A stretch of 64,000 bases of DNA from Nocardioides sp. SYSU D00065. GTDB taxonomy: Bacteria > Actinomycetota > Actinomycetes > Propionibacteriales > Nocardioidaceae. Under the pieces are notes generated by a model, which saw only the letters and a program-made list of their open reading frames with translations, had not been told where the DNA came from and made no database searches. The stretch covers positions 242,413 through 306,412 of the forward strand of contig NZ_JAFMSX010000002.1 of NCBI RefSeq assembly GCF_017916425.1, given 5' to 3'. Positions within the stretch are counted from its first letter, which is position 1. The number at the start of each line of letters is the position of its first letter. Below, piece by piece: positions 8,718-19,743 of this stretch. Both the position numbers and the translations under genes were made by a program.

Positions 8718-10623
8718 CGATCGTCTCCTTGGGGGTGATGTCCACGTCGATGCCCTCGGCCTCGGCCACCAGCCCGCCGATGACGTCGGCGAGGACGGCT
8801 GCCTTGAGGGGGAGGCCACGGACCTCGTTGTAGCCGACCACGTCGACGAGGTACCTCGCGCGCAGCAGCAGCGAGAGCTGGCCGAGGTTCATCTCGGGCA
8901 CGAGGACGCGGTCGTAGCGACGCAGCACGTCGCCCAGGTCGCGGGGGAACGGGTTGAGGTGGCGCAGGTGCGCCTGGGCGACGGAGTAGCCGGCCTTGCG
9001 CACGCGCCGTACGCCGGCGCCGATGGGGCCGTACGTCGATCCCCAGCCGAGGACGAGCACCTTGGCCTCGCCGCTGGGGTCGTCGACCTCGAGCGGGGGC
9101 AGCGAGTCGGCGACCCGGTCGACCTTGGCCTGGCGGGTGCGGACCATGAAGTCGTGGTTGGCCGGGTCGTAGGAGATGTTGCCGTGCCCGTCGCCCTTCT
9201 CGAGGCCGCCGATGCGGTGCTCGAGACCAGGGGTGCCCGGGATCGCCCACGGGCGGGCCAGGGTCGCCTCGTCGCGGACGTAGGGCCAGAACTCGGCGTC
9301 GTCGCCCTCGCCGTGGTTGGTCGTCGTGGCGAAGTCGGGGTCGATCGTGGGCAGCTCGTCGATGGCGGGGATCCGCCACGGCTCGGAGCCGTTGGCCAGG
9401 TAGCCGTCGGACAGCAGCATCACCGGGGTGCGGTAGGTGATCGCGATGCGGACCGCCTCCACCGCGGCGTCGAAGCAGTCGCCGGGGGAGCGGGGGGCCA
9501 CGATCGGCAGCGGGGCCTCGCCGTTGCGGCCGAACATCGCCTGCATCAGGTCCGCCTGCTCCGTCTTGGTCGGCAGACCGGTGGACGGGCCGCCGCGCTG
9601 GACGTCGACGACGACGAGCGGCAGCTCGGTCATCACGGCGAGACCGATCGCCTCGGACTTCAGAGCGACGCCCGGGCCCGACGTGGTGGTCACACCGAGC
9701 TGGCCGGCGAAGGAGGCACCGATGGCGGCGCCGACGCCGGCGATCTCGTCCTCGGCCTGGAAGGTGGTCACGCCGAAGCTCTTGTGCTTCGACAGCTCGT
9801 GGAGGATGTCGGAGGCCGGCGTGATCGGGTACGTGCCGAGGAAGAGCGGCAGCCCCGACTGCACGCCACCGGCGACGAGCCCGTACGCCAGCGCCAGGTT
9901 GCCGGTGATGTTGCGGTAGGTGCCGGGCGCCAGCCGGGCCGGCTTGACCTCGTAGCGCACCACGAAGGCCTCGGTCGTCTCGCCGAAGTTCCAGCCGGCC
10001 TTGAACGCCGCGATGTTCGCGTCACGGATGTCGGGGACCTTGGCGAAGCGGCGCGCGAGGAACGCGTCGGTCGTCTCGGTCGGGCGGCCGTACATCCACG
10101 ACAGCAGGCCGAGCGCGAACATGTTCTTGGCGCGCGAGGCGTCCTTGCGCGAGAGGCCGAACTCCTTGACCGCCTCGATCGTCATGCCGGTGAGGTCGAC
10201 GGTGTGGACGGCGTACTCGGCCAGCGAGTCGTCCTCGAGGGGGTTCTCGGAGTAGCCGGCCTTGGTCAGGTTGCGCGCGGTGAAGTCGTGAGTGTCCACG
10301 ATGACGGTGGCGCCCTTGGCGAGGTCGCCGAGGTTGGCGCGGAGGGCCGCCGGGTTCATCGCGACGAGCACGTCGGGCGCGTCGCCTGCAGTGAGGATGT
10401 CGTGGTCGGCGAAGTGCACCTGGAAGGACGAGACGCCGGGCAGGGTCCCCTGGGGAGCGCGGATCTCGGCAGGGAAGTTGGGCAGGGTGACCAGGTCGTT
10501 GCCGAAGGCGGCGGTCTCCTGCGTGAACCGGTCACCGGTGAGCTGCATGCCGTCGCCGGAGTCGCCGGCGAACCGGATGATGACGCGGTCGAGCTGCTTG
10601 ACCTGCTTGTCGGGGGCTACCAC
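8710..10623 (-). CDS. korA: 2-oxoacid:ferredoxin oxidoreductase, alpha (fused gamma-alpha) subunit
   Basis: Partner of KorB in one cytosolic complex. The N-terminal gamma-type domain (about residues 15-190) begins RVIIRFAGDSGDGMQLTGD, and the C-terminal part holds the pyrimidine-binding core (FLGTYPITPASDILHELSKH, then FQAEDEIAGVGAAIGASFAG). The order and length of 637 residues match mycobacterial KorA. I chose GTG at 10623 because family members begin about 15-20 residues before the GDSGDGMQ motif; reading further upstream gives a Gly/Arg-rich stretch not typical of the family. The upstream divergent region to the chitinase gene holds two dyad sites. Confidence 0.9.
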   Translation of the reverse strand: MVAPDKQVKQLDRVIIRFAGDSGDGMQLTGDRFTQETAAFGNDLVTLPNFPAEIRAPQGTLPGVSSFQVHFADHDILTAGDAPDVLVAMNPAALRANLGDLAKGATVIVDTHDFTARNLTKAGYSENPLEDDSLAEYAVHTVDLTGMTIEAVKEFGLSRKDASRAKNMFALGLLSWMYGRPTETTDAFLARRFAKVPDIRDANIAAFKAGWNFGETTEAFVVRYEVKPARLAPGTYRNITGNLALAYGLVAGGVQSGLPLFLGTYPITPASDILHELSKHKSFGVTTFQAEDEIAGVGAAIGASFAGQLGVTTTSGPGVALKSEAIGLAVMTELPLVVVDVQRGGPSTGLPTKTEQADLMQAMFGRNGEAPLPIVAPRSPGDCFDAAVEAVRIAITYRTPVMLLSDGYLANGSEPWRIPAIDELPTIDPDFATTTNHGEGDDAEFWPYVRDEATLARPWAIPGTPGLEHRIGGLEKGDGHGNISYDPANHDFMVRTRQAKVDRVADSLPPLEVDDPSGEAKVLVLGWGSTYGPIGAGVRRVRKAGYSVAQAHLRHLNPFPRDLGDVLRRYDRVLVPEMNLGQLSLLLRARYLVDVVGYNEVRGLPLKAAVLADVIGGLVAEAEGIDVDITPKETIDD

Positions 10624-10712
10624 AAGGTTCGACTTTACCGGCCGCCTGGGCGGTCCCCAGCCGCTTCCTGACCCGTGGACGTGGCGTCCGCCATCCGCAC
10701 GGGTCCCAGGAT

Positions 10713-10728
10713 GTGAGACGCCTCTCAC
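10713..10728. promoter_or_regulatory. Dyad GTGAGA-N4-TCTCAC upstream of korA
   Basis: A perfect inverted repeat (GTGAGA CGCC TCTCAC) lies 90 bp upstream of the korA start and 185 bp upstream of the chitinase start. Its arms and six-base core spacing (GTGAG-N6-CTCAC) resemble the neighbouring CRP-like site, so it may be a second, weaker site for the same regulator. Function is inferred. Confidence 0.4.
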
Positions 10729-10742
10729 TGGCTACGACGATA

Positions 10743-10758
10743 CGTGACGCCGGTCACA
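10743..10758. promoter_or_regulatory. CRP/GlxR-like binding site
   Basis: CGTGA-CGCCGG-TCACA matches the CRP-family consensus TGTGA-N6-TCACA at nine of ten fixed bases. It lies in the gap between divergent korA and the chitinase gene, so a cAMP-type regulator could act on either. Confidence 0.5.
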
Positions 10759-10778
10759 TTCTGCCGGTGACCAGCAGG

Positions 10779-10824
10779 TTTGTTAGTCCGCTTGACGTAA
10801 AAACGGACGCGATTTGTTAGTCCG
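10779..10824 (+). promoter_or_regulatory. Twin 12-bp direct repeats in chitinase promoter region
   Basis: TTTGTTAGTCCG occurs twice without mismatch, at 10779-10790 and 10813-10824, 34 bp apart (close to three helical turns). TTGACG at 10792-10797 is a good -35 candidate and lies directly after the first copy; a 17-bp spacer would place the -10 inside the second copy, though that hexamer is a poor match. Twin direct repeats over chitinase promoters are known from Streptomyces, with a different sequence. This looks like an operator for a chitin- or carbon-responsive regulator. Confidence 0.5.
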
Positions 10825-10912
10825 GCTTACGAACCCCTTGCCGCCGGGTGTCGCCGCTCCCTACGTTCGTGGCAACGGGCGCCGTCCGCGCCCCATCCAC
10901 TCGGGAGGATCC

Positions 10913-12388
<1,476 letters not shown>

Positions 12389-12419
12389 TCCCTCGGCGCC
12401 CGCGTGTACGGCGCGCACG

Positions 12420-12455
12420 CCCGGACCGGGAGCGGTCGACCGCTCCCGGTCCGGG
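12420..12455 (+). terminator. Rho-independent-type terminator of the chitinase gene
   Basis: A perfect 18-bp inverted repeat without a separate loop (centre between 12437 and 12438, arms CCCGGACCGGGAGCGGTC and its complement) begins 32 bp after the chitinase stop and is followed by TGTTTCCC. The length and perfection of the stem make termination very likely. Confidence 0.8.
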
Positions 12456-12621
12456 TGTTTCCCGGCTGTGGCCCGCCGGTGTCCGGCTTTTTACTCGAAC
12501 GTCTGTATTCGCACCTGCGCTGTGCCACCCTCTCCCCGTGTGAGCCTCGCGGTGCTCGCGTCCCAGGGGTCCCCGCGCGTCCCCGGCGGTCCGCGGGCTT
12601 CCGCTTGAGGAGATGCCCGGG

Positions 12622-15600
12622 ATGCCCATCGGTCGAAGGCAGCAGGCCACGTCCGCCCGCACACGCGGAGGCCGGACGCAGGTCCTGGTGCGGGCGCTGT
12701 GCCTGATCACGCTGCTGGTGTCCACCATGACGGCGGTGTCGGGGGTGGAGCCCGCCGAGGCGAGGTACGCCACCGGCGGCACCGGCGCCTACCGGGGATC
12801 CATCGACTGGTTCGAGTGGGGCACCGCCGGGCAGGCGATCCCGGCCGCCGGGCTCACCCGCACCAACACCCGCACCGTCGCGGGCCAGGCCCTCGTGACC
12901 ACGTGCCGGATCGGCGCGCCGAGCGGCGGTGCCCTCAGGGCGTACCGCCCCGGGTCCTACACCGGCGACGGCCTCGACGACATGTACAACATCGGCGGCA
13001 CCGGGGGCGCCAACCAGCTGGTCACGGGCCTCGCGGGCGCGAACGGCACGACCATCACGTTCACCCTCAGCTGCTCGGTGACGCTCGGGGGCGTTGCCGT
13101 CCCGCTGGCGGGACTGGTCATGGCGGACGCCGAGGCCAGCGGGAGCAACGAGTTCATCCAGGCCACGATCCCGGCGGGCGCCGACTGGCGCGTGATCGAC
13201 CGGTACCGGTCGCCCGGCTGCACCCAGACGGCCACGCTGACCCGCACGGGACAGACCCTGCGCGCCACGGGCCCCACCGCCGCGTGTCCCACCTACCCGA
13301 CCACCGTCGCCTTCATGGAGCGGGCCAGCTCGGCGACGGTCACCATCCGCGGCGGCGGGGTCTCCGCCATCGCCCTCGGCGTCATGCTGTTCACCGACTT
13401 CGGAGACGCGCCGGCGACGTACGGCCAGGCCGGCTCGCTGTACTCGCCGGCCTTCGCCGGCGGGGTGGTGCCGCAGGGCAACTCGTCGCTGTTCGGCACC
13501 GCACTCGCCACGCCCACCCAGCCCGCGACCCGGCTCGGCGCCACGGTCGACGCCGAGCCCGCTCCCCAGCCCAGCGCGACGGCGAGCTCCGACGGTGGCG
13601 ACGATGGCGTCGTGATGCCGGCGCAGACAGCGGTGACGCCCGGCAACCCCTACACCCTGCCGAACGTCCGCTGCACCGGGCCGGGCTTCGTGTCCGGCTG
13701 GATCGACTGGAACCGCAACGGCGTCTTCGACGCCGGCGAGCGCTCCGGTGCTCCGGTGAGCTGTCCTGCCAGCGGCGTCACGAGCCTCACCTGGACCGTC
13801 CCGGCGGACGCGCGAGCCGGAGCATCGTTCGCCCGGCTGCGCATCGGCCCGACCGCGGCGACGGCCGGTTCGCCGACCGGGATCACCACGGCAGGCGAGG
13901 TCGAGGACTACGCCGTCAACCTCGTCCTCCCGACCCTGCGCCTGACCAAGACCTCCGACGCCACGACCGCGACCCGCGTCGGCGACACCGTCACCTACAC
14001 CGTGACCGCCACGAACACCGCGGCCGTCCCCTTCACCGCGGCCTACCCCGCCGTGGTGATGGACAGCCTCGCGGGAGTACTCGACGACGGCGACTACAAC
14101 GGCGACCTGGCCGCCAGCCAGCCGGGCGCCCGGGCCTACGACGAGCCGGTCCTCTCGTGGAGCGGCGCGCTGGCAGCCGGCGCCTCGGTGACACTGACCT
14201 ACAGCGTCACCCTGCACCGGGGCGGCGACTCGACCGTGCGCAACGTGGCGTTCGTCCCCCCGTGCAACCCCGCCGCCGCGACGTGCGACCCGGCGCCGCC
14301 GGCACAGTGCGTGAACGGCGTCGACCCGGCCACCGGGCTGGCCTGTGCGGCACACGTCTATCTGCTGCCGCGACTGACGGTGAACAAGAGTGCGGACACC
14401 ACCGAGCTCCCGGCGGTGGGGCAGCCGGTCACCTACACCGTGGTGGCCACCAACCCCGGTCCCGGCACCTACACCGCCGACGCCCCGGCGTACGTCGTCG
14501 ACGACCTGACGGACGTGCTCGACGACGCCGACCTCGTGGCGGGGTCCGTGGCCGCCAACCGTGGAGCCGCACCGGTGGTCTCCGGCACGCGCATCACCTG
14601 GAGTGGTGCCCTCGCGCCCGGTGAGTCCGTGCGGCTGACCTACTCGGTCGTCTACGACGCGGCCGGCGACAACCGGCTGGTCAACGTGGCGTTCGGGCCG
14701 CCGGACCCCGCCGACCCCACGCCGGTGTGCAACCCGCCGCTGAACGGGGTCGACCCGGCGACCGGCGCTCCCTGTGACCGCAACCAGATCCCGGGTGCCG
14801 AGCTCACCGTCGCCAAGACGGCCTCGCCCCCGACCGGCACCACGGTGGCCGCCGGCGAGGCGGTGACGTACACCCTGTCCTTCGAGAACGACGGCGCGGC
14901 CGCGGCCGCGGTCGACTGGACCGACGACCTGGCGGGGGTGCTGGACGACGCGGCCGTGATCGACGGCCCGACGTCCTCGGCCCCCTCGCTCACGGCCTCG
15001 CCGATCGCCGGCGGCCGGTTCACCGTGACCGGCACGGTGCCGGCGGGCGACACCGTGACGGTGACCTACCGGGTGCGAGTCCTCGCCGACGGCCAGCGTG
15101 GCGACGACGTGCTCGTCAACCACCTGGTGCCGGGCGACGCCCCTGTCCCCGCCGAGTGCGTGCCGACCGAGCTCCTCTGCACGGTGCACCCCGTTCCGCA
15201 GCTCGTGGACTCCAAGACGGTGGACCCGGCCTCCCACACCACCGTGGTGGCGGGTCAGGAGCTGACGTACACGCTGACGTTCGCCAACAACGGCGCCGCG
15301 CCCGGTGCGATCGACCGCGAGGACGACCTGACCCACCTGCTCGACGACGGCGTCGTGGTGAGCGCCCCCGCATCCTCGGACCCGGCGCTGACGGTGTCGG
15401 GGATCGTCGACGGCAGGTTCTCCATCAGCGGGACGCTCGCGCCGGACCAGACCGTGACGGTCACCTACGTCGTGCGCGTCCGTCCCGACGGCGACCGTGG
15501 CGACGACGTCCTCGCCAACTACCTGCTCGACCCGGACGTCGCGCCGCCCAGCCGGCCGGTGTGCGCCGTCGGCTCGGAGGACTGCACGCGCAACCCGGTG

Positions 15601-18600
15601 CCGGAGATCGTGGACTCGAAGTCGGTGGACCCGGCCTCGCACACGACGGTGGTGGCGGGTCAGGAGCTGACGTACACGCTGACGTTCACCAACACGGGCG
15701 CGGCGGCCGGCACGGTGGACCGGGTCGACGACCTGAGCCACGTGCTCGACGACGGCTCGGTCACCTCGCAGCCCGTCGCCTCGGACGCGGCGCTCAGTGT
15801 GTCGGCGATCGCGGACGGTCGGTTCGCGATCACCGGGAGTCTGGCGGCGGGTCAGACGGTGACGGTGACGTACGTGGTCACGGTGGGCGCCGACGGCGAT
15901 CGTGGCGACGACGTGCTGGCGAACTTCCTGCTCGACCCGGACGCGCCGACGCCCACGACCCCGGCGTGTGCGCCGGGCTCGGAGGACTGCACGCGCAACC
16001 CGGTGCCGGAGATCGTGGACTCGAAGTCGGTGGACCCGGCCTCGCACACCACGGTGGTGGCCGGTCAGGAGCTGACGTACACGCTGACGTTCACCAACAA
16101 CGGCGCAGCGCCCGGGACGGTGGACCGGGTCGACGACCTCACCCACGTTCTCGACGACGGTGCCGTCACCTCGCAGCCCGTCGCCTCGGACGCCGCGCTC
16201 AGCGTGACGCCGGTCGCCGGCGGACGGTTCAGCATCACGGGTGAGCTGGGTGCGGGGCAGACGGTGACGGTGACCTACGTCGTGCGCGTCCGTCCCGACG
16301 GCGACCGTGGCGACAACGTCCTGGCGAACTTCCTGCTGAACCGGACGCAGGACCCGCCGCTGTCCCCTGACTGCGCCGAGGGCTCGGAGGACTGCACGCG
16401 CAACCCGGTGCCGGAGATCGTGGACTCGAAGTCGGTGGACCCGGCCTCGCACACGACGGTGGTGGCGGGTCAGGAGCTGACGTACACGCTGACGTTCCGC
16501 AACATCGGTGCAGCAGCGGGGGCGGTGGACCGGGTCGACGACCTGAGCCACGTGCTGGACGACGGCTCGGTCATCTCGCAGCCGGTGGTCTCGGACGCGG
16601 CGCTGAGCGTGTCGGCGGTCGCGGACGGCAGGTTCGCGATCACCGGGAGTCTGGCGGCGGGTCAGACGGTGACGGTGACGTACGTCGTGCGGGTGGGCGC
16701 TGACGGTGCTCGTGGCGACGACGTGCTGGCGAACTTCCTGCTCGACCCGGACGCGCCGACGCCGTCGACCCCGGCGTGCGCGCCGGGCTCGGAGGACTGC
16801 ACGCGCAACCCGGTGCCGGAGATCGTGGACTCGAAGTCGGTGGACCCGGCCTCGCACACCACGGTGGTGGCGGGTCAGGAGCTGACGTACACGTTGACGT
16901 TCCGCAACACGGGCGCTGCGGCTGGGACGGTGGACCGGGTCGACGACCTGAGCCGGGTGCTCGACGACGCCACGGTGGTGACGGGTCCGAGGTCGTCGGC
17001 GCCGGCGTTGACGGTGTCGCCGATCAGCGGCGGGCGGTTCAGCGTCACGGGTGAGCTGGCTGCGGGCCAGACGGTGACGGTGACGTACGTGGTCCGGGTG
17101 CTGGGTGATGCTGCTCGTGGCGACAACGTGCTCGAGAACCACCTCCTGCGTCCCCAGCAGCCCCTGCCGGACACGTGCGAGGCGGGCTCGGAGGACTGCA
17201 CGCGCAACCCGGTGCCGGAGATCGTGGACTCGAAGTCGGTGGACCCGGCCTCGCACACGACGGTGGTGGCGGGTCAGGAGCTGACGTACACGCTGACGTT
17301 CCGCAACATCGGTGCAGCAGCGGGGGCGGTGGACCGGGTCGACGACCTGAGCCACGTGCTGGACGACGGCTCGGTCATCTCGCAGCCGGTGGTCTCGGAC
17401 GCGGCGCTGAGCGTGTCGGCGGTCGCGGACGGCAGGTTCGCGATCACCGGGAGTCTGGCGGCGGGTCAGACGGTGACGGTGACGTACGTCGTGCGGGTGG
17501 GCGCTGACGGTGCTCGTGGCGACGACGTGCTGGCGAACTTCCTGCTCGACCCGGACGCGCCGACGCCGACGACCCCGGCGTGCGCGCCGGGCTCGGAGGA
17601 CTGCACGCGCAACCCGGTGCCGGAGATCGTGGACTCGAAGTCGGTGGACCCGGCCTCGCACACCACGGTGGTGGCGGGTCAGGAGCTGACGTACACGTTG
17701 ACGTTCCGCAACACGGGCGCTGCGGCTGGGACGGTGGACCGGGTCGACGACTTGAGCCGGGTGCTCGACGACGCCACGGTGGTGACGGGTCCGAGGTCGT
17801 CGGCGCCGGCGTTGACGGTGTCGCCGATCAGCGGCGGGCGGTTCAGCGTCACGGGTGAGCTGGCTGCGGGCCAGACGGTGACGGTGACGTACGTGGTCCG
17901 GGTGCTGGGTGATGCTGCGCGTGGCGACAACGTGCTCGAGAACCACCTCCTGCGTCCCCAGCAGCCCCTGCCGGACACGTGCGAGGCGGGCTCGGAGGAC
18001 TGCACGCGCAACCCGGTGCCGGAGATCGTGGACTCGAAGTCGGTGGACCCGGCCTCGCACACGACGGTGGTGGCGGGTCAGGAGCTGACGTACACGCTGA
18101 CGTTCCGCAACATCGGTGCAGCAGCGGGGACGGTGGACCGGGTGGACGACCTGAGCCACGTCCTCGACGACGCGAGGATCATCACGGCGCCTGCTGCCTC
18201 GGACACCGCGCTCGCCGTGAGCGCTGTCTCCGGTGGACGCTTCGCGATCACCGGTCGGCTCGCGGCCGGTCAGACGGTCACGGTGTCCTACACCGTGCGC
18301 GTCAACGGTCCGGGCCAGGCGGGCGACCACGTGCTGGCCAACTTCCTTCTCGACCGCGACGCGCCCAACCCGACGACCCCGACCTGTGAGCCCGGCTCGG
18401 AGGACTGCACCCGCAACCCCGTGTCGCAGATCGTGGACACCAAGACCGTGGACCCCGCGTCGGGCACGACCGTGCTGGCCGGCCAGCACCTGACGTACAC
18501 CCTGACGTTCCTCAGCGTCGGTGCCGCCGCGGGAACGGTGCACCGGGTCGACGACCTGACGCACCTGCTCGACGACGCCACCCTGACCACGGCGCCCGTC

Positions 18601-19677
18601 GCCTCGGACCCAGCCCTCGCCGTGTCCGAGGTCGCGGACGGACGGTTCGCGGTCACCGGCCGGCTCGCTGCGGGCCAGGAGGTCACGGTGACGTACGTCG
18701 TGACGGTGAAGGCCGACGGCGGCCGTGGCGACAACCTGCTCGGCAACCACCTGCTCGACCCCGGGCAGCCGACGCCGCCGACGCCGGGCTGTCCGTCGGG
18801 AGCGGAGGACTGCACGAGCAACCCGGTGCCCGAGATCGTCGACCACAAGTCGGTGGACCCCCGGGACGGCACCCTGGTGGACGCTGGTCAGCAGCTGACG
18901 TACACGCTCACCTTCACCAACCGCGGCGCCGGTCCCGGCGCGGTGGACAAGGTCGACGACCTCACCCACGTCCTCGACGACGCCGTCGTCGTCACGGCCC
19001 CGAGGTCCTCGGACCCGGCGCTGAGCGTCTCGGCGATCGGCGGCAGCCGGTTCTCGGTCACCGGCACCCTGCGTGCCGGGCAGACCGTGACGGTGACGTA
19101 CGGCCTCGAGGTCAAGAAGGCCGGCAAGCAGGGCGACGGGATGCTCGTCAACCACCTCCTCGAGCCGGGTGCCCCGCTCCCGCCCCTGGGAGAGTGCGAC
19201 GCCGCGGGCACGGCCGGCGAGGACTCGACCTGCAACCCGGTCAGGCAGTTCGACCTGTCGCTGGCCAAGAGCGTGGTCAGTGGTCCGCGTGCCACGGTGG
19301 GCGACAGGGTGCGGTACCGCCTGCAGGTCGCCAACAAGGGGCCTGACGCCACGCGTGGCCCGATCACGTTGGTCGACCGGCTTCCGAACGGACTCGAGCT
19401 GGTCTCGGCGAAGGGCTCGGGGTGGAGCTGCAAGGCGCGCAAGGCCACCGACACCGTCACGTGCGTCACCACGGCCGAGCTCCGGTCCGGCGCGAAGGCG
19501 CCGGCGGTCCACATCGTCGCCAGGACGACCAAGGCCGCCACGCGCAAGGGTCTGGTCAACGTGGCCACGGTCAGTGTCGCCGGCGACACCGTCCGCGCCA
19601 ACAACAAGGACAAGGCCAAGGTCATCGTCCGCCCGGTGCCACACCTGCCGGAGACCGGCTTCCGATGGGTAGTCTGA
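12622..19677 (+). CDS. Giant surface repeat protein: CshA-like, GEVED, 14 DUF11-like modules, LPETG end
   Basis: An exported adhesin-like protein of 2351 residues. A long basic signal peptide (cleavage near AEA, residue 44) leads into a CshA non-repetitive-type domain (about 50-250) and a GEVED domain (about 255-432, ending TTAGEVEDYAV). Fourteen beta-sandwich modules of the DUF11 type follow: three diverged, ten very similar 133-135-residue copies beginning near IVDSKSVDPASHTTVVAGQE, and a canonical DUF11 last. The chain ends LPETGFRWVV, a sortase-type motif with no membrane helix or basic tail after it. The second ATG (12622) was preferred because GAGGAG then stands nine bases upstream; the ATG at 12613 directly abuts it. 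A surface stalk or adhesin is inferred; the ligand is unknown. Confidence 0.88.
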   Translation: MPIGRRQQATSARTRGGRTQVLVRALCLITLLVSTMTAVSGVEPAEARYATGGTGAYRGSIDWFEWGTAGQAIPAAGLTRTNTRTVAGQALVTTCRIGAPSGGALRAYRPGSYTGDGLDDMYNIGGTGGANQLVTGLAGANGTTITFTLSCSVTLGGVAVPLAGLVMADAEASGSNEFIQATIPAGADWRVIDRYRSPGCTQTATLTRTGQTLRATGPTAACPTYPTTVAFMERASSATVTIRGGGVSAIALGVMLFTDFGDAPATYGQAGSLYSPAFAGGVVPQGNSSLFGTALATPTQPATRLGATVDAEPAPQPSATASSDGGDDGVVMPAQTAVTPGNPYTLPNVRCTGPGFVSGWIDWNRNGVFDAGERSGAPVSCPASGVTSLTWTVPADARAGASFARLRIGPTAATAGSPTGITTAGEVEDYAVNLVLPTLRLTKTSDATTATRVGDTVTYTVTATNTAAVPFTAAYPAVVMDSLAGVLDDGDYNGDLAASQPGARAYDEPVLSWSGALAAGASVTLTYSVTLHRGGDSTVRNVAFVPPCNPAAATCDPAPPAQCVNGVDPATGLACAAHVYLLPRLTVNKSADTTELPAVGQPVTYTVVATNPGPGTYTADAPAYVVDDLTDVLDDADLVAGSVAANRGAAPVVSGTRITWSGALAPGESVRLTYSVVYDAAGDNRLVNVAFGPPDPADPTPVCNPPLNGVDPATGAPCDRNQIPGAELTVAKTASPPTGTTVAAGEAVTYTLSFENDGAAAAAVDWTDDLAGVLDDAAVIDGPTSSAPSLTASPIAGGRFTVTGTVPAGDTVTVTYRVRVLADGQRGDDVLVNHLVPGDAPVPAECVPTELLCTVHPVPQLVDSKTVDPASHTTVVAGQELTYTLTFANNGAAPGAIDREDDLTHLLDDGVVVSAPASSDPALTVSGIVDGRFSISGTLAPDQTVTVTYVVRVRPDGDRGDDVLANYLLDPDVAPPSRPVCAVGSEDCTRNPVPEIVDSKSVDPASHTTVVAGQELTYTLTFTNTGAAAGTVDRVDDLSHVLDDGSVTSQPVASDAALSVSAIADGRFAITGSLAAGQTVTVTYVVTVGADGDRGDDVLANFLLDPDAPTPTTPACAPGSEDCTRNPVPEIVDSKSVDPASHTTVVAGQELTYTLTFTNNGAAPGTVDRVDDLTHVLDDGAVTSQPVASDAALSVTPVAGGRFSITGELGAGQTVTVTYVVRVRPDGDRGDNVLANFLLNRTQDPPLSPDCAEGSEDCTRNPVPEIVDSKSVDPASHTTVVAGQELTYTLTFRNIGAAAGAVDRVDDLSHVLDDGSVISQPVVSDAALSVSAVADGRFAITGSLAAGQTVTVTYVVRVGADGARGDDVLANFLLDPDAPTPSTPACAPGSEDCTRNPVPEIVDSKSVDPASHTTVVAGQELTYTLTFRNTGAAAGTVDRVDDLSRVLDDATVVTGPRSSAPALTVSPISGGRFSVTGELAAGQTVTVTYVVRVLGDAARGDNVLENHLLRPQQPLPDTCEAGSEDCTRNPVPEIVDSKSVDPASHTTVVAGQELTYTLTFRNIGAAAGAVDRVDDLSHVLDDGSVISQPVVSDAALSVSAVADGRFAITGSLAAGQTVTVTYVVRVGADGARGDDVLANFLLDPDAPTPTTPACAPGSEDCTRNPVPEIVDSKSVDPASHTTVVAGQELTYTLTFRNTGAAAGTVDRVDDLSRVLDDATVVTGPRSSAPALTVSPISGGRFSVTGELAAGQTVTVTYVVRVLGDAARGDNVLENHLLRPQQPLPDTCEAGSEDCTRNPVPEIVDSKSVDPASHTTVVAGQELTYTLTFRNIGAAAGTVDRVDDLSHVLDDARIITAPAASDTALAVSAVSGGRFAITGRLAAGQTVTVSYTVRVNGPGQAGDHVLANFLLDRDAPNPTTPTCEPGSEDCTRNPVSQIVDTKTVDPASGTTVLAGQHLTYTLTFLSVGAAAGTVHRVDDLTHLLDDATLTTAPVASDPALAVSEVADGRFAVTGRLAAGQEVTVTYVVTVKADGGRGDNLLGNHLLDPGQPTPPTPGCPSGAEDCTSNPVPEIVDHKSVDPRDGTLVDAGQQLTYTLTFTNRGAGPGAVDKVDDLTHVLDDAVVVTAPRSSDPALSVSAIGGSRFSVTGTLRAGQTVTVTYGLEVKKAGKQGDGMLVNHLLEPGAPLPPLGECDAAGTAGEDSTCNPVRQFDLSLAKSVVSGPRATVGDRVRYRLQVANKGPDATRGPITLVDRLPNGLELVSAKGSGWSCKARKATDTVTCVTTAELRSGAKAPAVHIVARTTKAATRKGLVNVATVSVAGDTVRANNKDKAKVIVRPVPHLPETGFRWVV
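15196..19240 (+). repeat. Array of ten ~405-bp tandem modules inside the surface-protein gene
   Basis: Units begin near 15196, 15601, 16006, 16411, 16816, 17215, 17620, 18019, 18424 and 18829, spaced 405 or 399 bp, and encode one beta-sandwich module each. Similarity is highest in the middle and falls toward both ends, the pattern expected when units expand by unequal recombination in the middle. Confidence 0.9.
16381..17988 (+). repeat. Recent 804-bp tandem duplication (two modules each)
   Basis: Bases 16381-17184 and 17185-17988 are nearly identical. By eye I find three differences: 16765 T / 17569 A (Ser to Thr), 16948 C / 17752 T (silent Leu) and 17115 T / 17919 G (silent Ala). The duplication adds exactly 268 codons and keeps frame. 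Confidence 0.9.
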
Positions 19678-19743
19678 CCAGTCGGGGCGCGCATGATCGC
19701 CACCCGCGCTGACCCGAGCTCGGCGGGTTCGGGCCCCGGCGGA

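Noticed and set aside
8632..10671. Long plus-strand frame opposite korA
   Set aside because: No recognisable domain, low-complexity composition, and the minus strand encodes a complete, conserved KorA.
15196..19240. Regularly spaced repeats suggesting a CRISPR array
   Set aside because: The units are about 405 bp, in frame with one coding sequence, and have no short conserved repeat with unique spacers; no cas genes are nearby.
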